Source: Paenibacillus azoreducens
GTDB lineage: Bacteria > Bacillota > Bacilli > Paenibacillales > Paenibacillaceae
Direction of reading: 5' to 3'
DNA: 64,000 bases
Assembly (NCBI RefSeq): GCF_021654775.1
Contig: NZ_AP025343.1
Location: 434,001 to 498,000 of the forward strand
In this document: piece by piece, positions 44,558 to 53,890 of the stretch
Position numbering within the stretch: the first letter of the stretch is position 1
Layout of the letters: each line of letters begins with the position of its first letter
Program-made: the position numbers and the translations under genes
Notes under the pieces: generated by a model
Told to the model about the DNA's origin: nothing
The model's database searches: none
Seen by the model: the letters and a program-made list of their open reading frames with translations, nothing else

Positions 44558-46498
44558 CTACATGATTTTTTGATATAAATGCCCAAGATAACGCCAGCGT
44601 GTCGCGAAAAAGTAGATGACTTGAATCCCGAGAAACGTCGCGAAGATAGTCAGCGTATGGGAGACGACAGAAAATTCGACAAGCCCTTGAAGCGCTGTAA
44701 AAGCGACACTGCTGTGAATGAAAGCCACCAGAAGCGGCAGGAAAAACATGAGTATAAGCTGGCGCGTTACGGTTGTAGCAAGCTCCTTGCGGCTGAGCCC
44801 CACTTTGGCAATCATCCGATACTGTTCTTCGTCCCGGGATAAATCGGCATAAAGCCTGAAATAGATAAAGCTTGCGGCAAAGGTGAAAAAGACGATCCCG
44901 ATCAGTCCGCTAACGATGAGCAGCATGCCGTTCAGCTGCTTGGAATGCAGCCAATCCAAGACCAGCGCATTAAAGTTAAAGGGGGAGTTTTGCCCGCCCG
45001 ACGCCTCTGAATCGAGGGCTTTGGATATTTCCTCGGCAACCGCGCGTGAGTGACGCCACTCCTTCACCGCGAATGCGGTAGTTTTCGGCATGTATCCCTC
45101 ATCTTTTGTCAACGTCCCGTAATCCGAATCCGCAATGATCAATGAACCGCCATATGACGCATCAGGAATCACAATATGTGGCAGCGCCTTGACCGTATGC
45201 AGGGTTAACGTGTTCGCTGCTTTTGTTATCGTAACCTGGTCGGTCTGAAGTCCTTCCAGTTTGTACTTATTGTTTTGAGTAACCGACGACGGGGATACCA
45301 TCGTTTCTCCGCTGCGAAGTGTCTCCTTGGGATAGCCAAGAGCAGCGGCAAGTTGGTTATAGTCGCTCAGCCGGATCAATGTTGTTCCGTCATCCGCGTA
45401 GGTTGGAGTGTACGAGGCCATCCGATAGGCAAATCCCTCTCTTTTTAGGGTCTGCTCGATCAGACGGACATGTTTCTCTCCGTATAAAGGATTGGCATCA
45501 GGCCCGGGAAAGAAGGTATACGTAAAAGCATAAGGGTTTTTCATCGCCGCAAGCCCGGGATCACCGATGGCGAGGGCCGTCCCGATGCCGGTAAAAGCGA
45601 TCGCCGAAATGATCGCCACCATAAAAAACATGACCGCATTGTCTTTCATCCGGTAGACCAGTTCGGAAATAGTCAGCAGATTCGTTCGTTTGAACAAGAC
45701 ACGGGGTCTGTTTTTTAAGGTCCGCATGACGTATACGCTGAGCTGTGTGAAGAGGAAATAGGTCCCGATAATGACCAGAATCACGCCCCCAAACAGCAAG
45801 GCAAACGAGAAGATGCGGCGCAGCGCGAACAGGAAGACACAGGCATAACCCAAACCAATCAGCAGAACAGCCAGGATGGAAAGGCTCACGGACGCCTTCG
45901 GTTCCGGCTTTGGTTTGTCCTCAGCTTTGATCAGCTCAACAAGCATGCCTTTTTTGGTTATGAGCGACGTAAACGCGGCAACGACCATAAACAGCGCCAG
46001 ATAGCTGCCAGCGGTCAGCAAAATCGCTTTTACCGGCAGATAGAACGGCAGTCCGTTTTCAACAGCCAGCATAGAGGCGCAGATCAGCAGGATCAACTTG
46101 GAAAATACGACGCCAACGATGATGCCCGTGATAATGGCTGCAGCGCCGATCGCGATATTTTCAATAAAAAGCATCCGGTTGAGCTGTTTGCGCGACATGC
46201 CGAGCATAAGCAGGATGCCGAATTCCTTTTTGCGGAGCTTGACGAAAGAGCTGGCGGAATAGAGCAGGAACAGGAAGGAAAACACGAAGACGATATACTG
46301 CGAAATGTTCATTCCCATCGTGCCGAGCACGCTCAGCGTGATGCTGTCCGCTATGATCTGCCCTTTGAGATCGGGATGAAACGCCAGCATGGCATAAGTG
46401 AAAAAAATCATGACCGAGAAGGCGCTGCTCAGGAAGTGGGCGACGTAGGTCCGCTTGTTCCGGAAGACGTTGTTAAACGCGAACTGACGGAAATTCAT
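44558..46498 (-). CDS. BceB-type ABC permease (peptide antibiotic detoxification)
   Basis: 646 residues. About ten membrane segments in the FtsX-like arrangement, with a large extracellular domain of some 200 residues (about 320-530, from FTYTFFPGPDANP to ALVLDWLHS) typical of BceB/VraG/YxdM permeases. These free lipid-linked targets from peptide antibiotics such as bacitracin and also pass the signal to the BceS kinase. The ATG at 46498 follows GGGAGGGA. It overlaps the ATPase gene by 26 bases. Which peptide is recognised is unknown. Confidence 0.9.
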   Translation of the reverse strand: MNFRQFAFNNVFRNKRTYVAHFLSSAFSVMIFFTYAMLAFHPDLKGQIIADSITLSVLGTMGMNISQYIVFVFSFLFLLYSASSFVKLRKKEFGILLMLGMSRKQLNRMLFIENIAIGAAAIITGIIVGVVFSKLILLICASMLAVENGLPFYLPVKAILLTAGSYLALFMVVAAFTSLITKKGMLVELIKAEDKPKPEPKASVSLSILAVLLIGLGYACVFLFALRRIFSFALLFGGVILVIIGTYFLFTQLSVYVMRTLKNRPRVLFKRTNLLTISELVYRMKDNAVMFFMVAIISAIAFTGIGTALAIGDPGLAAMKNPYAFTYTFFPGPDANPLYGEKHVRLIEQTLKREGFAYRMASYTPTYADDGTTLIRLSDYNQLAAALGYPKETLRSGETMVSPSSVTQNNKYKLEGLQTDQVTITKAANTLTLHTVKALPHIVIPDASYGGSLIIADSDYGTLTKDEGYMPKTTAFAVKEWRHSRAVAEEISKALDSEASGGQNSPFNFNALVLDWLHSKQLNGMLLIVSGLIGIVFFTFAASFIYFRLYADLSRDEEQYRMIAKVGLSRKELATTVTRQLILMFFLPLLVAFIHSSVAFTALQGLVEFSVVSHTLTIFATFLGIQVIYFFATRWRYLGHLYQKIM

Positions 46499-47243
46499 GC
46501 CCATTCCCTCCCAGCAGCGACAAGACATTAATGATCTTTTGGTAGAATGCGGCCTGGCTGTCGCCGCGGTATATTTCGTTATACAGCTGTCCGTCCTTGA
46601 TGAAAATGACGCGGCTGCAGTAGCTTGCGGCGACTGCGTCATGCGTTACGAGCAGCATCGTCACCTGGTCTTCGCGGTTGCGCTTCTCCAACATTTCCAT
46701 CACTTCACGCGCTGATTTGGAATCCAGATTGCCTGTCGGCTCATCCGCAAGCAGCAGCTTGGGCTCATGGATCATTGCCCTTGCAATCGCCGTCCGCTGC
46801 GCTTGTCCCCCGGAGATTTCATACGTCCGCTTGTCCAGGATGGAGGCGATGCCGAGTTTTTCTGCCAGAACCGCCACCTTCTCGTTCATTTCCTTGAGAG
46901 CGGCCCCGTCCAGCGTAAGCGGCAGCATGATATTTTCTTTGACGGTGAGCGTGTTCAGCAAATTAAAGGCTTGGAACACGAATCCGAGTTCCCGCCGCCG
47001 GAACATGGCCAGTTTATCCTGCGACAGCCTGTGAGGGTCCTCGCCTCCGATGCGGATCTCGCCCGAGGTTGGTTTGTCGATCGTGGAGATCATGTTGAGC
47101 AGGGTTGTTTTGCCGCTGCCGGAAGGCCCCATAATCCCTACGAATTCACCGCGGTTAATGGATAGATCGATATTGGAGAGCGCCTCATAGGAGACCATGC
47201 CCTTATATATTTTGCCGAGATTTTGGGCAGACAGAATTTCCAT
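46473..47243 (-). CDS. BceA-type ABC ATPase
   Basis: 256 residues. Walker A GPSGSGKTT (39-47), signature ISGGQAQR, Walker B LLLADEPTGNLDS, and the MacB/LolD-like layout of the BceA group. The C-terminal 25 residues (AFYQKIINVLSLLGGNGHEF) resemble the usual BceA tail. It drives the permease whose gene overlaps its end. It is separated from the kinase gene by 148 bases, where a BceR-regulated promoter would be expected. Confidence 0.9.
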   Translation of the reverse strand: MEILSAQNLGKIYKGMVSYEALSNIDLSINRGEFVGIMGPSGSGKTTLLNMISTIDKPTSGEIRIGGEDPHRLSQDKLAMFRRRELGFVFQAFNLLNTLTVKENIMLPLTLDGAALKEMNEKVAVLAEKLGIASILDKRTYEISGGQAQRTAIARAMIHEPKLLLADEPTGNLDSKSAREVMEMLEKRNREDQVTMLLVTHDAVAASYCSRVIFIKDGQLYNEIYRGDSQAAFYQKIINVLSLLGGNGHEFPSVRV

Positions 47244-47391
47244 GGCTTTGAATGCCTCCTTACATTTTCATTCTTAACGCTCTTCAGTCTACGCTATAGG
47301 CGGGGATTCTCCTATCGAATCAGCTTTCATCTGCCTTACAACATTGAAAGATAAACATCCATGCCGTGGTTTCGTAAAGACATCACCCGCG

Positions 47392-48369
47392 CTACTTGGG
47401 AAAATGGATGCGAACCAGCGTCCCTTCTCCTTCTGTGGAATCCAGCTCGATCTGATGGTTCAGCTTGCCGATGACCTCTTTTACGATGTATAACCCCATC
47501 CCGGTGGATTCTTTAAAATGTCGGCCGTTTTCACCGGTATAAAAGGGACGAAACACGCGGGGAAGATCGGCTTTCGGAATGCCAACGCCGCGGTCCTGTA
47601 TATCCAAAATCACCTCATGGCCGTCGGCTTTGGCGGAGATCGTTACCTTTTGCCCGCTGCCTGCCGAGTATTTAATCGCGTTGTTCAGCAGCTGTCCGAG
47701 AATAAAATGCATCCATTTGCCATCGGTTCTCACGTATAGACCATCTTCGATCCGCACTTCAGGATACACATGGCTCCGGATGAAATAGCGTTTATATTCA
47801 TGCACGGTTTCATTCACCAGCTGTTTCAGTGCGATATTTTCAACGCTGAAGTCCTGCTCAAAGGTATCGAGCCGGGCGACGTACAGCACCATCTCCAGCC
47901 CCCTTCGCATCCGTTCGGCTTCCTCCGCAATGCTCCGCGTCCGTTCATCCTCCTCTTCCTGGGCGATCATCTCGATCACCGAAAGGGGAGTTTTCATCTG
48001 ATGGACCCACTGGTTCATAAAGGTCAGATGGTTTTCATGCTTGCGTTCCCAGCCTTGGAGCATCGTTTGGTACTGCTTGTACTGGGTCTCCATAAGCTCG
48101 CTCAAAGCAGACGGAAGCGGAGACGGCTCATGCCGCTGCTCGAATTCGCCGAGGGAAACGACCGGATGGGAAAGACGCTTATAAAAGCCGCGGTGAGTGG
48201 CGTAACGAAAAATAAGATATCCGGCAAAAACAAACAGCCCCAGGCCAAGGGCGTATAAGGCGGTGAGCGGGTGATCGTAACCATCGAACCAGAAAACGGC
48301 CAGCACGGTTAGCAGTTCAATCAGAGTAAACGCCAGCAGAGGAAGATGCTCACGGATAAATAACTTCAT
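47392..48369 (-). CDS. BceS-type intramembrane-sensing histidine kinase
   Basis: 325 residues. Two membrane segments (about 10-28 and 36-55) with a loop of under ten residues, no sensor domain, phospho-acceptor His123 in VHQMKTPLS, N-box QLLNNAIKYS, and GMGLYIVKEV. This is the intramembrane kinase type that needs a BceAB transporter as sensor. The ATG at 48369 overlaps the regulator stop (ATGA); a TTG at 48390 is less likely. Confidence 0.9.
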   Translation of the reverse strand: MKLFIREHLPLLAFTLIELLTVLAVFWFDGYDHPLTALYALGLGLFVFAGYLIFRYATHRGFYKRLSHPVVSLGEFEQRHEPSPLPSALSELMETQYKQYQTMLQGWERKHENHLTFMNQWVHQMKTPLSVIEMIAQEEEDERTRSIAEEAERMRRGLEMVLYVARLDTFEQDFSVENIALKQLVNETVHEYKRYFIRSHVYPEVRIEDGLYVRTDGKWMHFILGQLLNNAIKYSAGSGQKVTISAKADGHEVILDIQDRGVGIPKADLPRVFRPFYTGENGRHFKESTGMGLYIVKEVIGKLNHQIELDSTEGEGTLVRIHFPK

Positions 48370-49070
48370 CCCTGCTTTCGATCCTTCCAATTCATATTCA
48401 GCCGGTAACCAAGGCCTCTTACTGTCTCCAAAGCTTGCTCCATGCCAAGTTCGGCAAGTCTTTTCCGCACGCGGGTAATATTGACGCTGAGGGTATTGTC
48501 GTCTACGAAGGCATCATCCCATAATTTTTCCAAAATCACTTCGCGGCTGACAACCCGGGGACTTCGTTCCATCAGCGTTTCCATTAAAATAGCTTCCTTT
48601 TTGCTCAGGGTTACCGTTTGATCTCCGAGCTGCAGCTCCATTCGTTCGGGGTATAAGGTCAGGCCGTTCCGTTCCACGGTGCGCTCTTGGCCTTTTGCGG
48701 CGTAATCCCCGTAAACCCGGCGAAGCTGACTGCGGATTTTGGCTATGACGATTTCAAAATAAAACGGTTTGGTAATGAAATCATCCGCTCCGTTTTCCAG
48801 CGCCATGACCTGATCCATTTTGTCGCTGCGCGCCGATATGAAAATGATCGGACATGTCGAAATTTGCCGAATTTGTCGACACCAATAATACCCGTCAAAG
48901 CTGGGCAGGTTGATATCCAGCAAAACGATATGGGGCGCATGTTTCTCAAACTGCTCCAGCACGTGATCGAAATCATCAATGACGATGCCGGTATCTCCGT
49001 ATTTTTCAATATGGGAGCGCAGCAGCTCCGCGATTTTTGGGTCGTCTTCAATGATTAGAATTTTATACAT
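48366..49070 (-). CDS. BceR-type response regulator
   Basis: 234 residues, OmpR family. Receiver with phospho-acceptor Asp52 (VLLDINLPSFDG) and ITKPF lysine; DNA-binding domain with SVNITRVRKRLAELG and VRGLGYRLN. ATG after GGAGGAGC. It is the first gene of the RSAB module and would switch on the transporter genes downstream in response to peptide antibiotics. Confidence 0.9.
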   Translation of the reverse strand: MYKILIIEDDPKIAELLRSHIEKYGDTGIVIDDFDHVLEQFEKHAPHIVLLDINLPSFDGYYWCRQIRQISTCPIIFISARSDKMDQVMALENGADDFITKPFYFEIVIAKIRSQLRRVYGDYAAKGQERTVERNGLTLYPERMELQLGDQTVTLSKKEAILMETLMERSPRVVSREVILEKLWDDAFVDDNTLSVNITRVRKRLAELGMEQALETVRGLGYRLNMNWKDRKQG

Positions 49071-49249
49071 AAGGATAGCTCCTCCGTCGATCCATAAGTG
49101 GAAAGTCATTTTGTGAACATTATACACGCTGCTTGCTTCCTAAAAACATGATGTGCTCTCTCAAAAGATTTAGCTATCAATCCATGTAAAATGCTTAACT
49201 TCAAAAATGTAAACCATCCTTCTCAAAAACGAAAGATAAGCGGCGTATT

Positions 49250-49366
49250 TTTTAAGATATAAGAAAGTATAAACTTCGGAGATCTCGCATCCTTATATCG
49301 CAAGAAAAATTACCGCTAAACGCGGTCTGTCTTCTATGAGAGTACGGCGATAGACGTTTTTCTTAC
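49250..49366. repeat. 108-bp-type repeat unit (inverted orientation)
   Basis: TTAAGATATAAG ... CTTATATCGCAAGAAAAA, then CGCGGTCTGTC and GATAGACGTTTTTCTT. The remaining gap (49071-49500) shows nothing else. Confidence 0.65.
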
Positions 49367-49500
49367 ATCCTGGAAACTTACTTTTTACATTCTGTTTAAT
49401 ATTTCCATATTATTTCCGATAATCAAGGAATGGACACTTTTTCGGAAACACCCAAGAGATGGAAGACAAAAAATTTCAGTCTTGAGAGGAATGATTACGG

Positions 49501-50505
49501 TTGACGGAAGACAGGAGAATTCAAGAAGCGAGCTTGGAAAGCTTGCAGCAGCGGGTTAAAGTCCTGTTTGATCTGAAAAAATACGATCTGTTAATTGATA
49601 TAGCGAAGATGGCGCTTGGAATGGACTTAAACGATCCCTTTACACTCTATTATCTGGGCCGGACTCATCATAGGTTGGAAAGGTATCCGGAGGCACTGGA
49701 GATATCCGGCAGGCTTTTGGCTATGGATCCGAACGATCCGAATTACCACAGTTTGCGAGCTGGCGTCCTTGAATCTCTCGAAAAGTATGAAGAAGCCATT
49801 GCCCACTATGAAAAGGCGATTGAACTGAATCCGCAAAACGAGAGATATTACAGCGGTATCGCTCATAACGCAAGCTTGCTCGCAGAACCCAAGTTTCAGG
49901 AAAAGGTTGTGCCGATGATGCGTAAAGCCATAGAACTGGGGCCTAACGATGCGCTTAACCACGGCTTTTTTGCCATTTTACTCATGAATCGGGGATTGTA
50001 CACGGAAGCGCGGAAAGAATTTGAAATTGCCATAGAACTTGCGCCTAATGATTCGATCAATCATTCATCATACGGTAATTTTCTTTACTATGCGGGGGAA
50101 CTGGAAGAAGCAAAAACATATACGATGCAGGCGTTAGAGATCAACCCCATGGATCCGACCGCAGAAACGAACCTTTCTTTATTGAAGCAAGCGGAGAGAG
50201 ATCCGCAGCATTATGTCGCCCATCGAATGGAGACATACAGCGGGATCATCCAATTCCATCCGCGGCATGACGAACCTTACCGCCAGCTTGTGAAGCTGCA
50301 GCTTGAAATAAATGAGAAAGCACAGGCCCGTAAAGTTCTGAGAGCTTTTGCAAAGGCGCGACCCGATGCTGTAGATGAGGAATTCCGGCAGTTGATGGCT
50401 AAGGCAGGTGTTGCAATTCCTTCAAAAACGCGGCGAATTCAAATGTGGGCGGCCTTGATGCTCCTGATCGTTGCAGCGGTTTTTTATTTTGTGTTCAAGC
50501 GATAA
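49501..50505 (+). CDS. Tetratricopeptide-repeat protein with C-terminal membrane anchor
   Basis: 334 residues. About five to six TPR units (residues about 15-220; clear blocks are EALEISGRLLAMDPND, EAIAHYEKAIELNP, EARKEFEIAIELAPND), then a helical part and a single membrane segment at the very end (about 312-331), i.e. tail-anchored with TPRs in the cytoplasm. TTG start 11 bases after GAGAGG. It is a scaffold of unknown partner; no operon links it to neighbours. Confidence 0.75.
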   Translation: MTEDRRIQEASLESLQQRVKVLFDLKKYDLLIDIAKMALGMDLNDPFTLYYLGRTHHRLERYPEALEISGRLLAMDPNDPNYHSLRAGVLESLEKYEEAIAHYEKAIELNPQNERYYSGIAHNASLLAEPKFQEKVVPMMRKAIELGPNDALNHGFFAILLMNRGLYTEARKEFEIAIELAPNDSINHSSYGNFLYYAGELEEAKTYTMQALEINPMDPTAETNLSLLKQAERDPQHYVAHRMETYSGIIQFHPRHDEPYRQLVKLQLEINEKAQARKVLRAFAKARPDAVDEEFRQLMAKAGVAIPSKTRRIQMWAALMLLIVAAVFYFVFKR

Positions 50506-50569
50506 GCATGGCGGGGAATGATAACTTTTCACTCATAACTTTGTGGAGAAATAAATATCCTCAAATAAA

Positions 50570-50652
50570 TTAGAATTATTATAATTTAATATTGATTTTC
50601 AATTATGAGTGGGTTACAATGAATCACATCAGATTATTTAGAATAATTCTAA
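50570..50652 (+). promoter_or_regulatory. Catalase promoter flanked by two PerR boxes
   Basis: -35 TTGATT (50592-50597), 17-base spacer, -10 TACAAT (50615-50620). Upstream is TTAGAATTATTATAA (50570-50584), 14 of 15 bases of the PerR box TTATAATNATTATAA. Downstream is the perfect dyad TTAGAATAATTCTAA (50638-50652), 13 of 14 defined bases. This strongly suggests peroxide-inducible repression by PerR. Confidence 0.8.
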
Positions 50653-50678
50653 TTTAAATATATGAGGAGGAAAAGAGC

Positions 50679-52133
50679 ATGGCAAAACTTACGACGAATC
50701 AGGGTGCTCCAATCTGGGATAATCAGAATTCAAAAACAGCAGGGCAAAACGGACCTACACTGCTTGAAGATTACCAGCTGCTAGAGAAACTCGCCCATTT
50801 TGACAGGGAACGCGTGCCGGAACGTGTCGTTCATGCCCGGGGGGCCGGAGCGCATGGCGTGTTCAAGGTGAAGAACAGCATGAAGCGTTATACGAAAGCG
50901 GCGTTTTTGCAAAATGAGGGCCAGGAAACGCCGGTGTTTGCCCGCTTTTCCACCGTTATCCACGGACAGCATTCCCCGGAAACGCTGCGGGACCCGCGCG
51001 GTTTTGCAGTGAAATTTTATACGGAAGAAGGCAATTATGATTTTGTCGGCAATAACCTGCCTATATTCTTTATCCGCGATGCGATGAAGTTTCCGGATAT
51101 GGTGCATTCGCTCAAGCCCGATCCGCGCACAAACATTCAGGATCCAGACCGTTATTGGGATTTTATGACTTTGACTCCCGAATCGACGAATATGTTGGTT
51201 CACCTGTTTACGGATGAGGGCATTCCTGCGGATTACCGCCATATGCGCGGCTCCAGCGTTCATGCATTCAAATGGATCAACGAATACGGCAATACGGTAT
51301 ATGTGAAGCTGCGCTGGGTACCGAAGCAGGGGATAAAAAACTTAAGCCGTGAAGAAGCGGCACAAATTCAAGCGGATGATTTCAACCATGCGAGCCGGGA
51401 TCTGTTTGAAGCGATTGAGCGCGGAGAGCATCCGGAATGGGATCTGTATGTGCAGGTGCTCGATCCGGCGGATCTGGACAGCTTTGATTTTAACCCTCTT
51501 GATGCGACTAAAGATTGGCTTGAGGAGGATATTCCGTATCAGCTGGTGGGAACGATGACGCTCAACCGGAATCCCGACAATGTGTTTGCGGAAACGGAGT
51601 CCGTCGGTTTTAATCCGGGCGTGCTCGTCCCCGGCATCGAACCTTCGGAAGATAAGATGCTGCAAGGGAGATTGTTTTCATACTCCGACACCCAGCGTTA
51701 CCGGATCGGACCAAACTACCTGCAGCTTCCGATCAACTGCCCGTTTGCCCAGGTAAGCAATAACCAACGCGACGGGGCCATGCCGTTCAAGCAGCAGACG
51801 GACCGGATCAACTATGAGCCAAACCGTTATGAGCATACGCCAAAAGAGGATCCAACCTACCGGGACGTACCGCAGCCTGTGAAAGGCATGATCTCCCGTG
51901 AAAAAATCGATAAACCCAATGATTTCGGCCAGGCGGGTCAAGTATTTCGCAGCTACGCCCCTGAAGTCCAGGAAACTTTGATCAGCAATCTGGCAGCGGA
52001 CCTGAAGGGTGTAGCCAAGCCAACGAAACTTCTTGCCATCTGCAATTTCTTTCGGGCGGACGAAGATCTTGGCAAACGTCTTGCGGCTGCGCTGCGAGTG
52101 GATTTGGCGCCGTTTTTGTCCCGGATGCAGTAA
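50679..52133 (+). CDS. katA: Monofunctional heme catalase
   Basis: 484 residues, small-subunit catalase that turns H2O2 into water and oxygen in the cytoplasm. Distal His52 (RVVHARGAGAHG), Asn125 in VGNNLP, and proximal heme ligand Tyr335 in RLFSYSDTQRYRIG are all present. Near-full length of the clade 3 type (about 485). ATG after AGGAGG. Two PerR boxes bracket its promoter. It is monocistronic, ending at a bidirectional terminator. Confidence 0.95.
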   Translation: MAKLTTNQGAPIWDNQNSKTAGQNGPTLLEDYQLLEKLAHFDRERVPERVVHARGAGAHGVFKVKNSMKRYTKAAFLQNEGQETPVFARFSTVIHGQHSPETLRDPRGFAVKFYTEEGNYDFVGNNLPIFFIRDAMKFPDMVHSLKPDPRTNIQDPDRYWDFMTLTPESTNMLVHLFTDEGIPADYRHMRGSSVHAFKWINEYGNTVYVKLRWVPKQGIKNLSREEAAQIQADDFNHASRDLFEAIERGEHPEWDLYVQVLDPADLDSFDFNPLDATKDWLEEDIPYQLVGTMTLNRNPDNVFAETESVGFNPGVLVPGIEPSEDKMLQGRLFSYSDTQRYRIGPNYLQLPINCPFAQVSNNQRDGAMPFKQQTDRINYEPNRYEHTPKEDPTYRDVPQPVKGMISREKIDKPNDFGQAGQVFRSYAPEVQETLISNLAADLKGVAKPTKLLAICNFFRADEDLGKRLAAALRVDLAPFLSRMQ

Positions 52134-52180
52134 CTTTGGGATTATCTTCACATAGATGACGCTGCCAACATTTGCAGCCC

Positions 52181-52219
52181 AAAAAACCGTTCCTTGCGGA
52201 TTCGCGAGGAGCGGTTTTT
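52181..52219. terminator. Bidirectional terminator between catalase and tetR
   Basis: AAAACCGTTCCT pairs with AGGAGCGGTTTTT; A-run on the left and T-run on the right serve both convergent genes. Confidence 0.8.
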
Positions 52220-52242
52220 AGCTATCAGACGAATTCGCTTTA

Positions 52243-52830
52243 TCATAAAAGCTGCTGCAGACCGGTAAACCAAATGGAGATGTACTGCTGGGCGGCTTGA
52301 ACGATCTGGTCTTCATCGCTGTAAAGCCGGATGATTTCAAAATAACCTTCCATAAACGCAATCGCGATCGGACGCGCGGCATCGGAATGAAGCTGCTGCG
52401 CCGGAGCATGCCTGCGATTGTAATCCGCAAAATGCATCTCGACATGCCGGGAAAAACGGTCGAAAAAGGCGTTTTTGACATTCTCCTGCCGGGTGCCTTT
52501 GCTTTCATACAATAAAATCAGCAAGCTTTGCCGGTACTCCCGCAGAAATTCCGCGAGCAGTCCTTCCAGCCGGTTCAGGATGACAGGCATGCTGCTTTCG
52601 GAAATCTCCTCGCTGCTCTCCACCATCTCAAGCAAACGTTCATAGGCAGGCATCGTAACGGCCTCGAATATCGCTTCTTTATTGGGAAAGTAACGATATA
52701 GATTGCCGACCGAGACGCCCACGCTTGCAGCAATGTCCTTCATGGAAGTTTTTTCGTAACCGGGATCAAGGAACATATTCCGGGCGGTTTGCAGCATGGC
52801 TTGCCGCAGCTCTTCTTTTAATACCTGCAT
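52243..52830 (-). CDS. TetR-family repressor
   Basis: 195 residues. N-terminal helix-turn-helix (TSMKDIAASVGVSVGNLYRY, about 28-47) and an all-helical ligand domain. The ATG at 52830 follows GGAGGT by eight bases. It is divergent from a three-gene ABC exporter, whose promoter carries a palindrome, so it most likely represses the exporter until a drug binds. Confidence 0.85.
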   Translation of the reverse strand: MQVLKEELRQAMLQTARNMFLDPGYEKTSMKDIAASVGVSVGNLYRYFPNKEAIFEAVTMPAYERLLEMVESSEEISESSMPVILNRLEGLLAEFLREYRQSLLILLYESKGTRQENVKNAFFDRFSRHVEMHFADYNRRHAPAQQLHSDAARPIAIAFMEGYFEIIRLYSDEDQIVQAAQQYISIWFTGLQQLL

Positions 52831-52912
52831 AAGATGAACCTCCATTCGCTTTTAAATATAGGCTTGTCGGAATTGCATTGTCAACACGCTCTAAATAGCC
52901 GGAAGAATTTGC

Positions 52913-52961
52913 TTGACTTCATGTGCGGATCGGCGTATTTTAAAAGTGAATTATAATTCGC
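52913..52961 (+). promoter_or_regulatory. ABC exporter promoter with likely TetR operator
   Basis: -35 TTGACT (52913-52918), 18-base spacer, -10 TATTTT (52937-52942). The perfect dyad GAATTATAATTC (52948-52959, extended GTGAATTATAATTCGC) covers the expected start point. Confidence 0.5.
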
Positions 52962-53035
52962 TATTGAATGAAAATTTGAAAAATCGCGCGAAAAACAGGC
53001 TTTTTACAAGCCTGGTGGAAGGAGTGGGAGAAAGC

Positions 53036-53890
53036 ATGATTGAAGTTCGGAATTTAAGATATAGATATCCGGGAAGTACCGAATGGGCTCTGCACGGACT
53101 CAACTTTTCGATTCCAAGAGGAGAAATATTCGGTTTTCTGGGGCCATCGGGAGCAGGTAAAAGCACAGCACAGAAAATTTTGATCGGCATCTTGAAACAA
53201 TATGAAGGAAAAGTGACTGTCTTAGGGAGGGATGTTTGCGAGGCAAAATCGGATTATTACGAAAAAATTGGCGTAGCTTTTGAGTTTCCCAACTTTTACA
53301 GCCGGTTTACCGCTTTGGAAAATTTACGCCTTTTTCGTTCCTTATATCAAGGACCTACGAGCAAACCCGAGGAACTTCTGGCAATGGTGGGACTTACAAA
53401 ATATGCCGATACGAAGGTAGGAAACTTCTCCAAGGGCATGAAGATGAGGCTCAACCTATGCCGGGCGCTGCTGAATCAGCCGGATATTTTATTCTTGGAT
53501 GAACCTACTTCGGGTCTGGATCCGGTGAATGCCCGGCTCATCAAAGAGATTATTTTGGAAATGAAATCGGCCGGAAAAACGGTGCTGATCACGACTCACA
53601 ATATGCAGGCTGCAGATGATATTTGCGATCGGATCGCCTTTATTGTAGATGGAAAAATCGTTTTGATCGATTCTCCGCGCGAATTGAAGGTACAGCATGG
53701 GAAAAGACGCGTCCGGGTGGAGTACAGGCATGATGGGCAAGTGAAGCAGGAGCATTTTGAGCTGAAGGGACTCGGCGAGAGCAAGGAATTTATCGACCTG
53801 CTGCTTCAGGAAGAAATTGAAACGATTCATACGGAGGAAGCGACGCTGGAGGATATTTTTATCAAAGCGACGGGGAGGAGCCTGGGATGA
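53036..53890 (+). CDS. ABC exporter ATPase (drug/fluoroquinolone-type)
   Basis: 284 residues. Walker A GPSGAGKST (36-44), signature FSKGMKMRL, Walker B ILFLDEPTSGLD, TTHNM switch. The ATG at 53036 begins MIEVRNLRYRYPG; the upstream frame lacks homology. Its last bases overlap the permease start (ATGA). The layout of one ATPase with two small permeases resembles the Rv2686c-Rv2688c fluoroquinolone exporter, but substrate is inferred only. Confidence 0.85.
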   Translation: MIEVRNLRYRYPGSTEWALHGLNFSIPRGEIFGFLGPSGAGKSTAQKILIGILKQYEGKVTVLGRDVCEAKSDYYEKIGVAFEFPNFYSRFTALENLRLFRSLYQGPTSKPEELLAMVGLTKYADTKVGNFSKGMKMRLNLCRALLNQPDILFLDEPTSGLDPVNARLIKEIILEMKSAGKTVLITTHNMQAADDICDRIAFIVDGKIVLIDSPRELKVQHGKRRVRVEYRHDGQVKQEHFELKGLGESKEFIDLLLQEEIETIHTEEATLEDIFIKATGRSLG

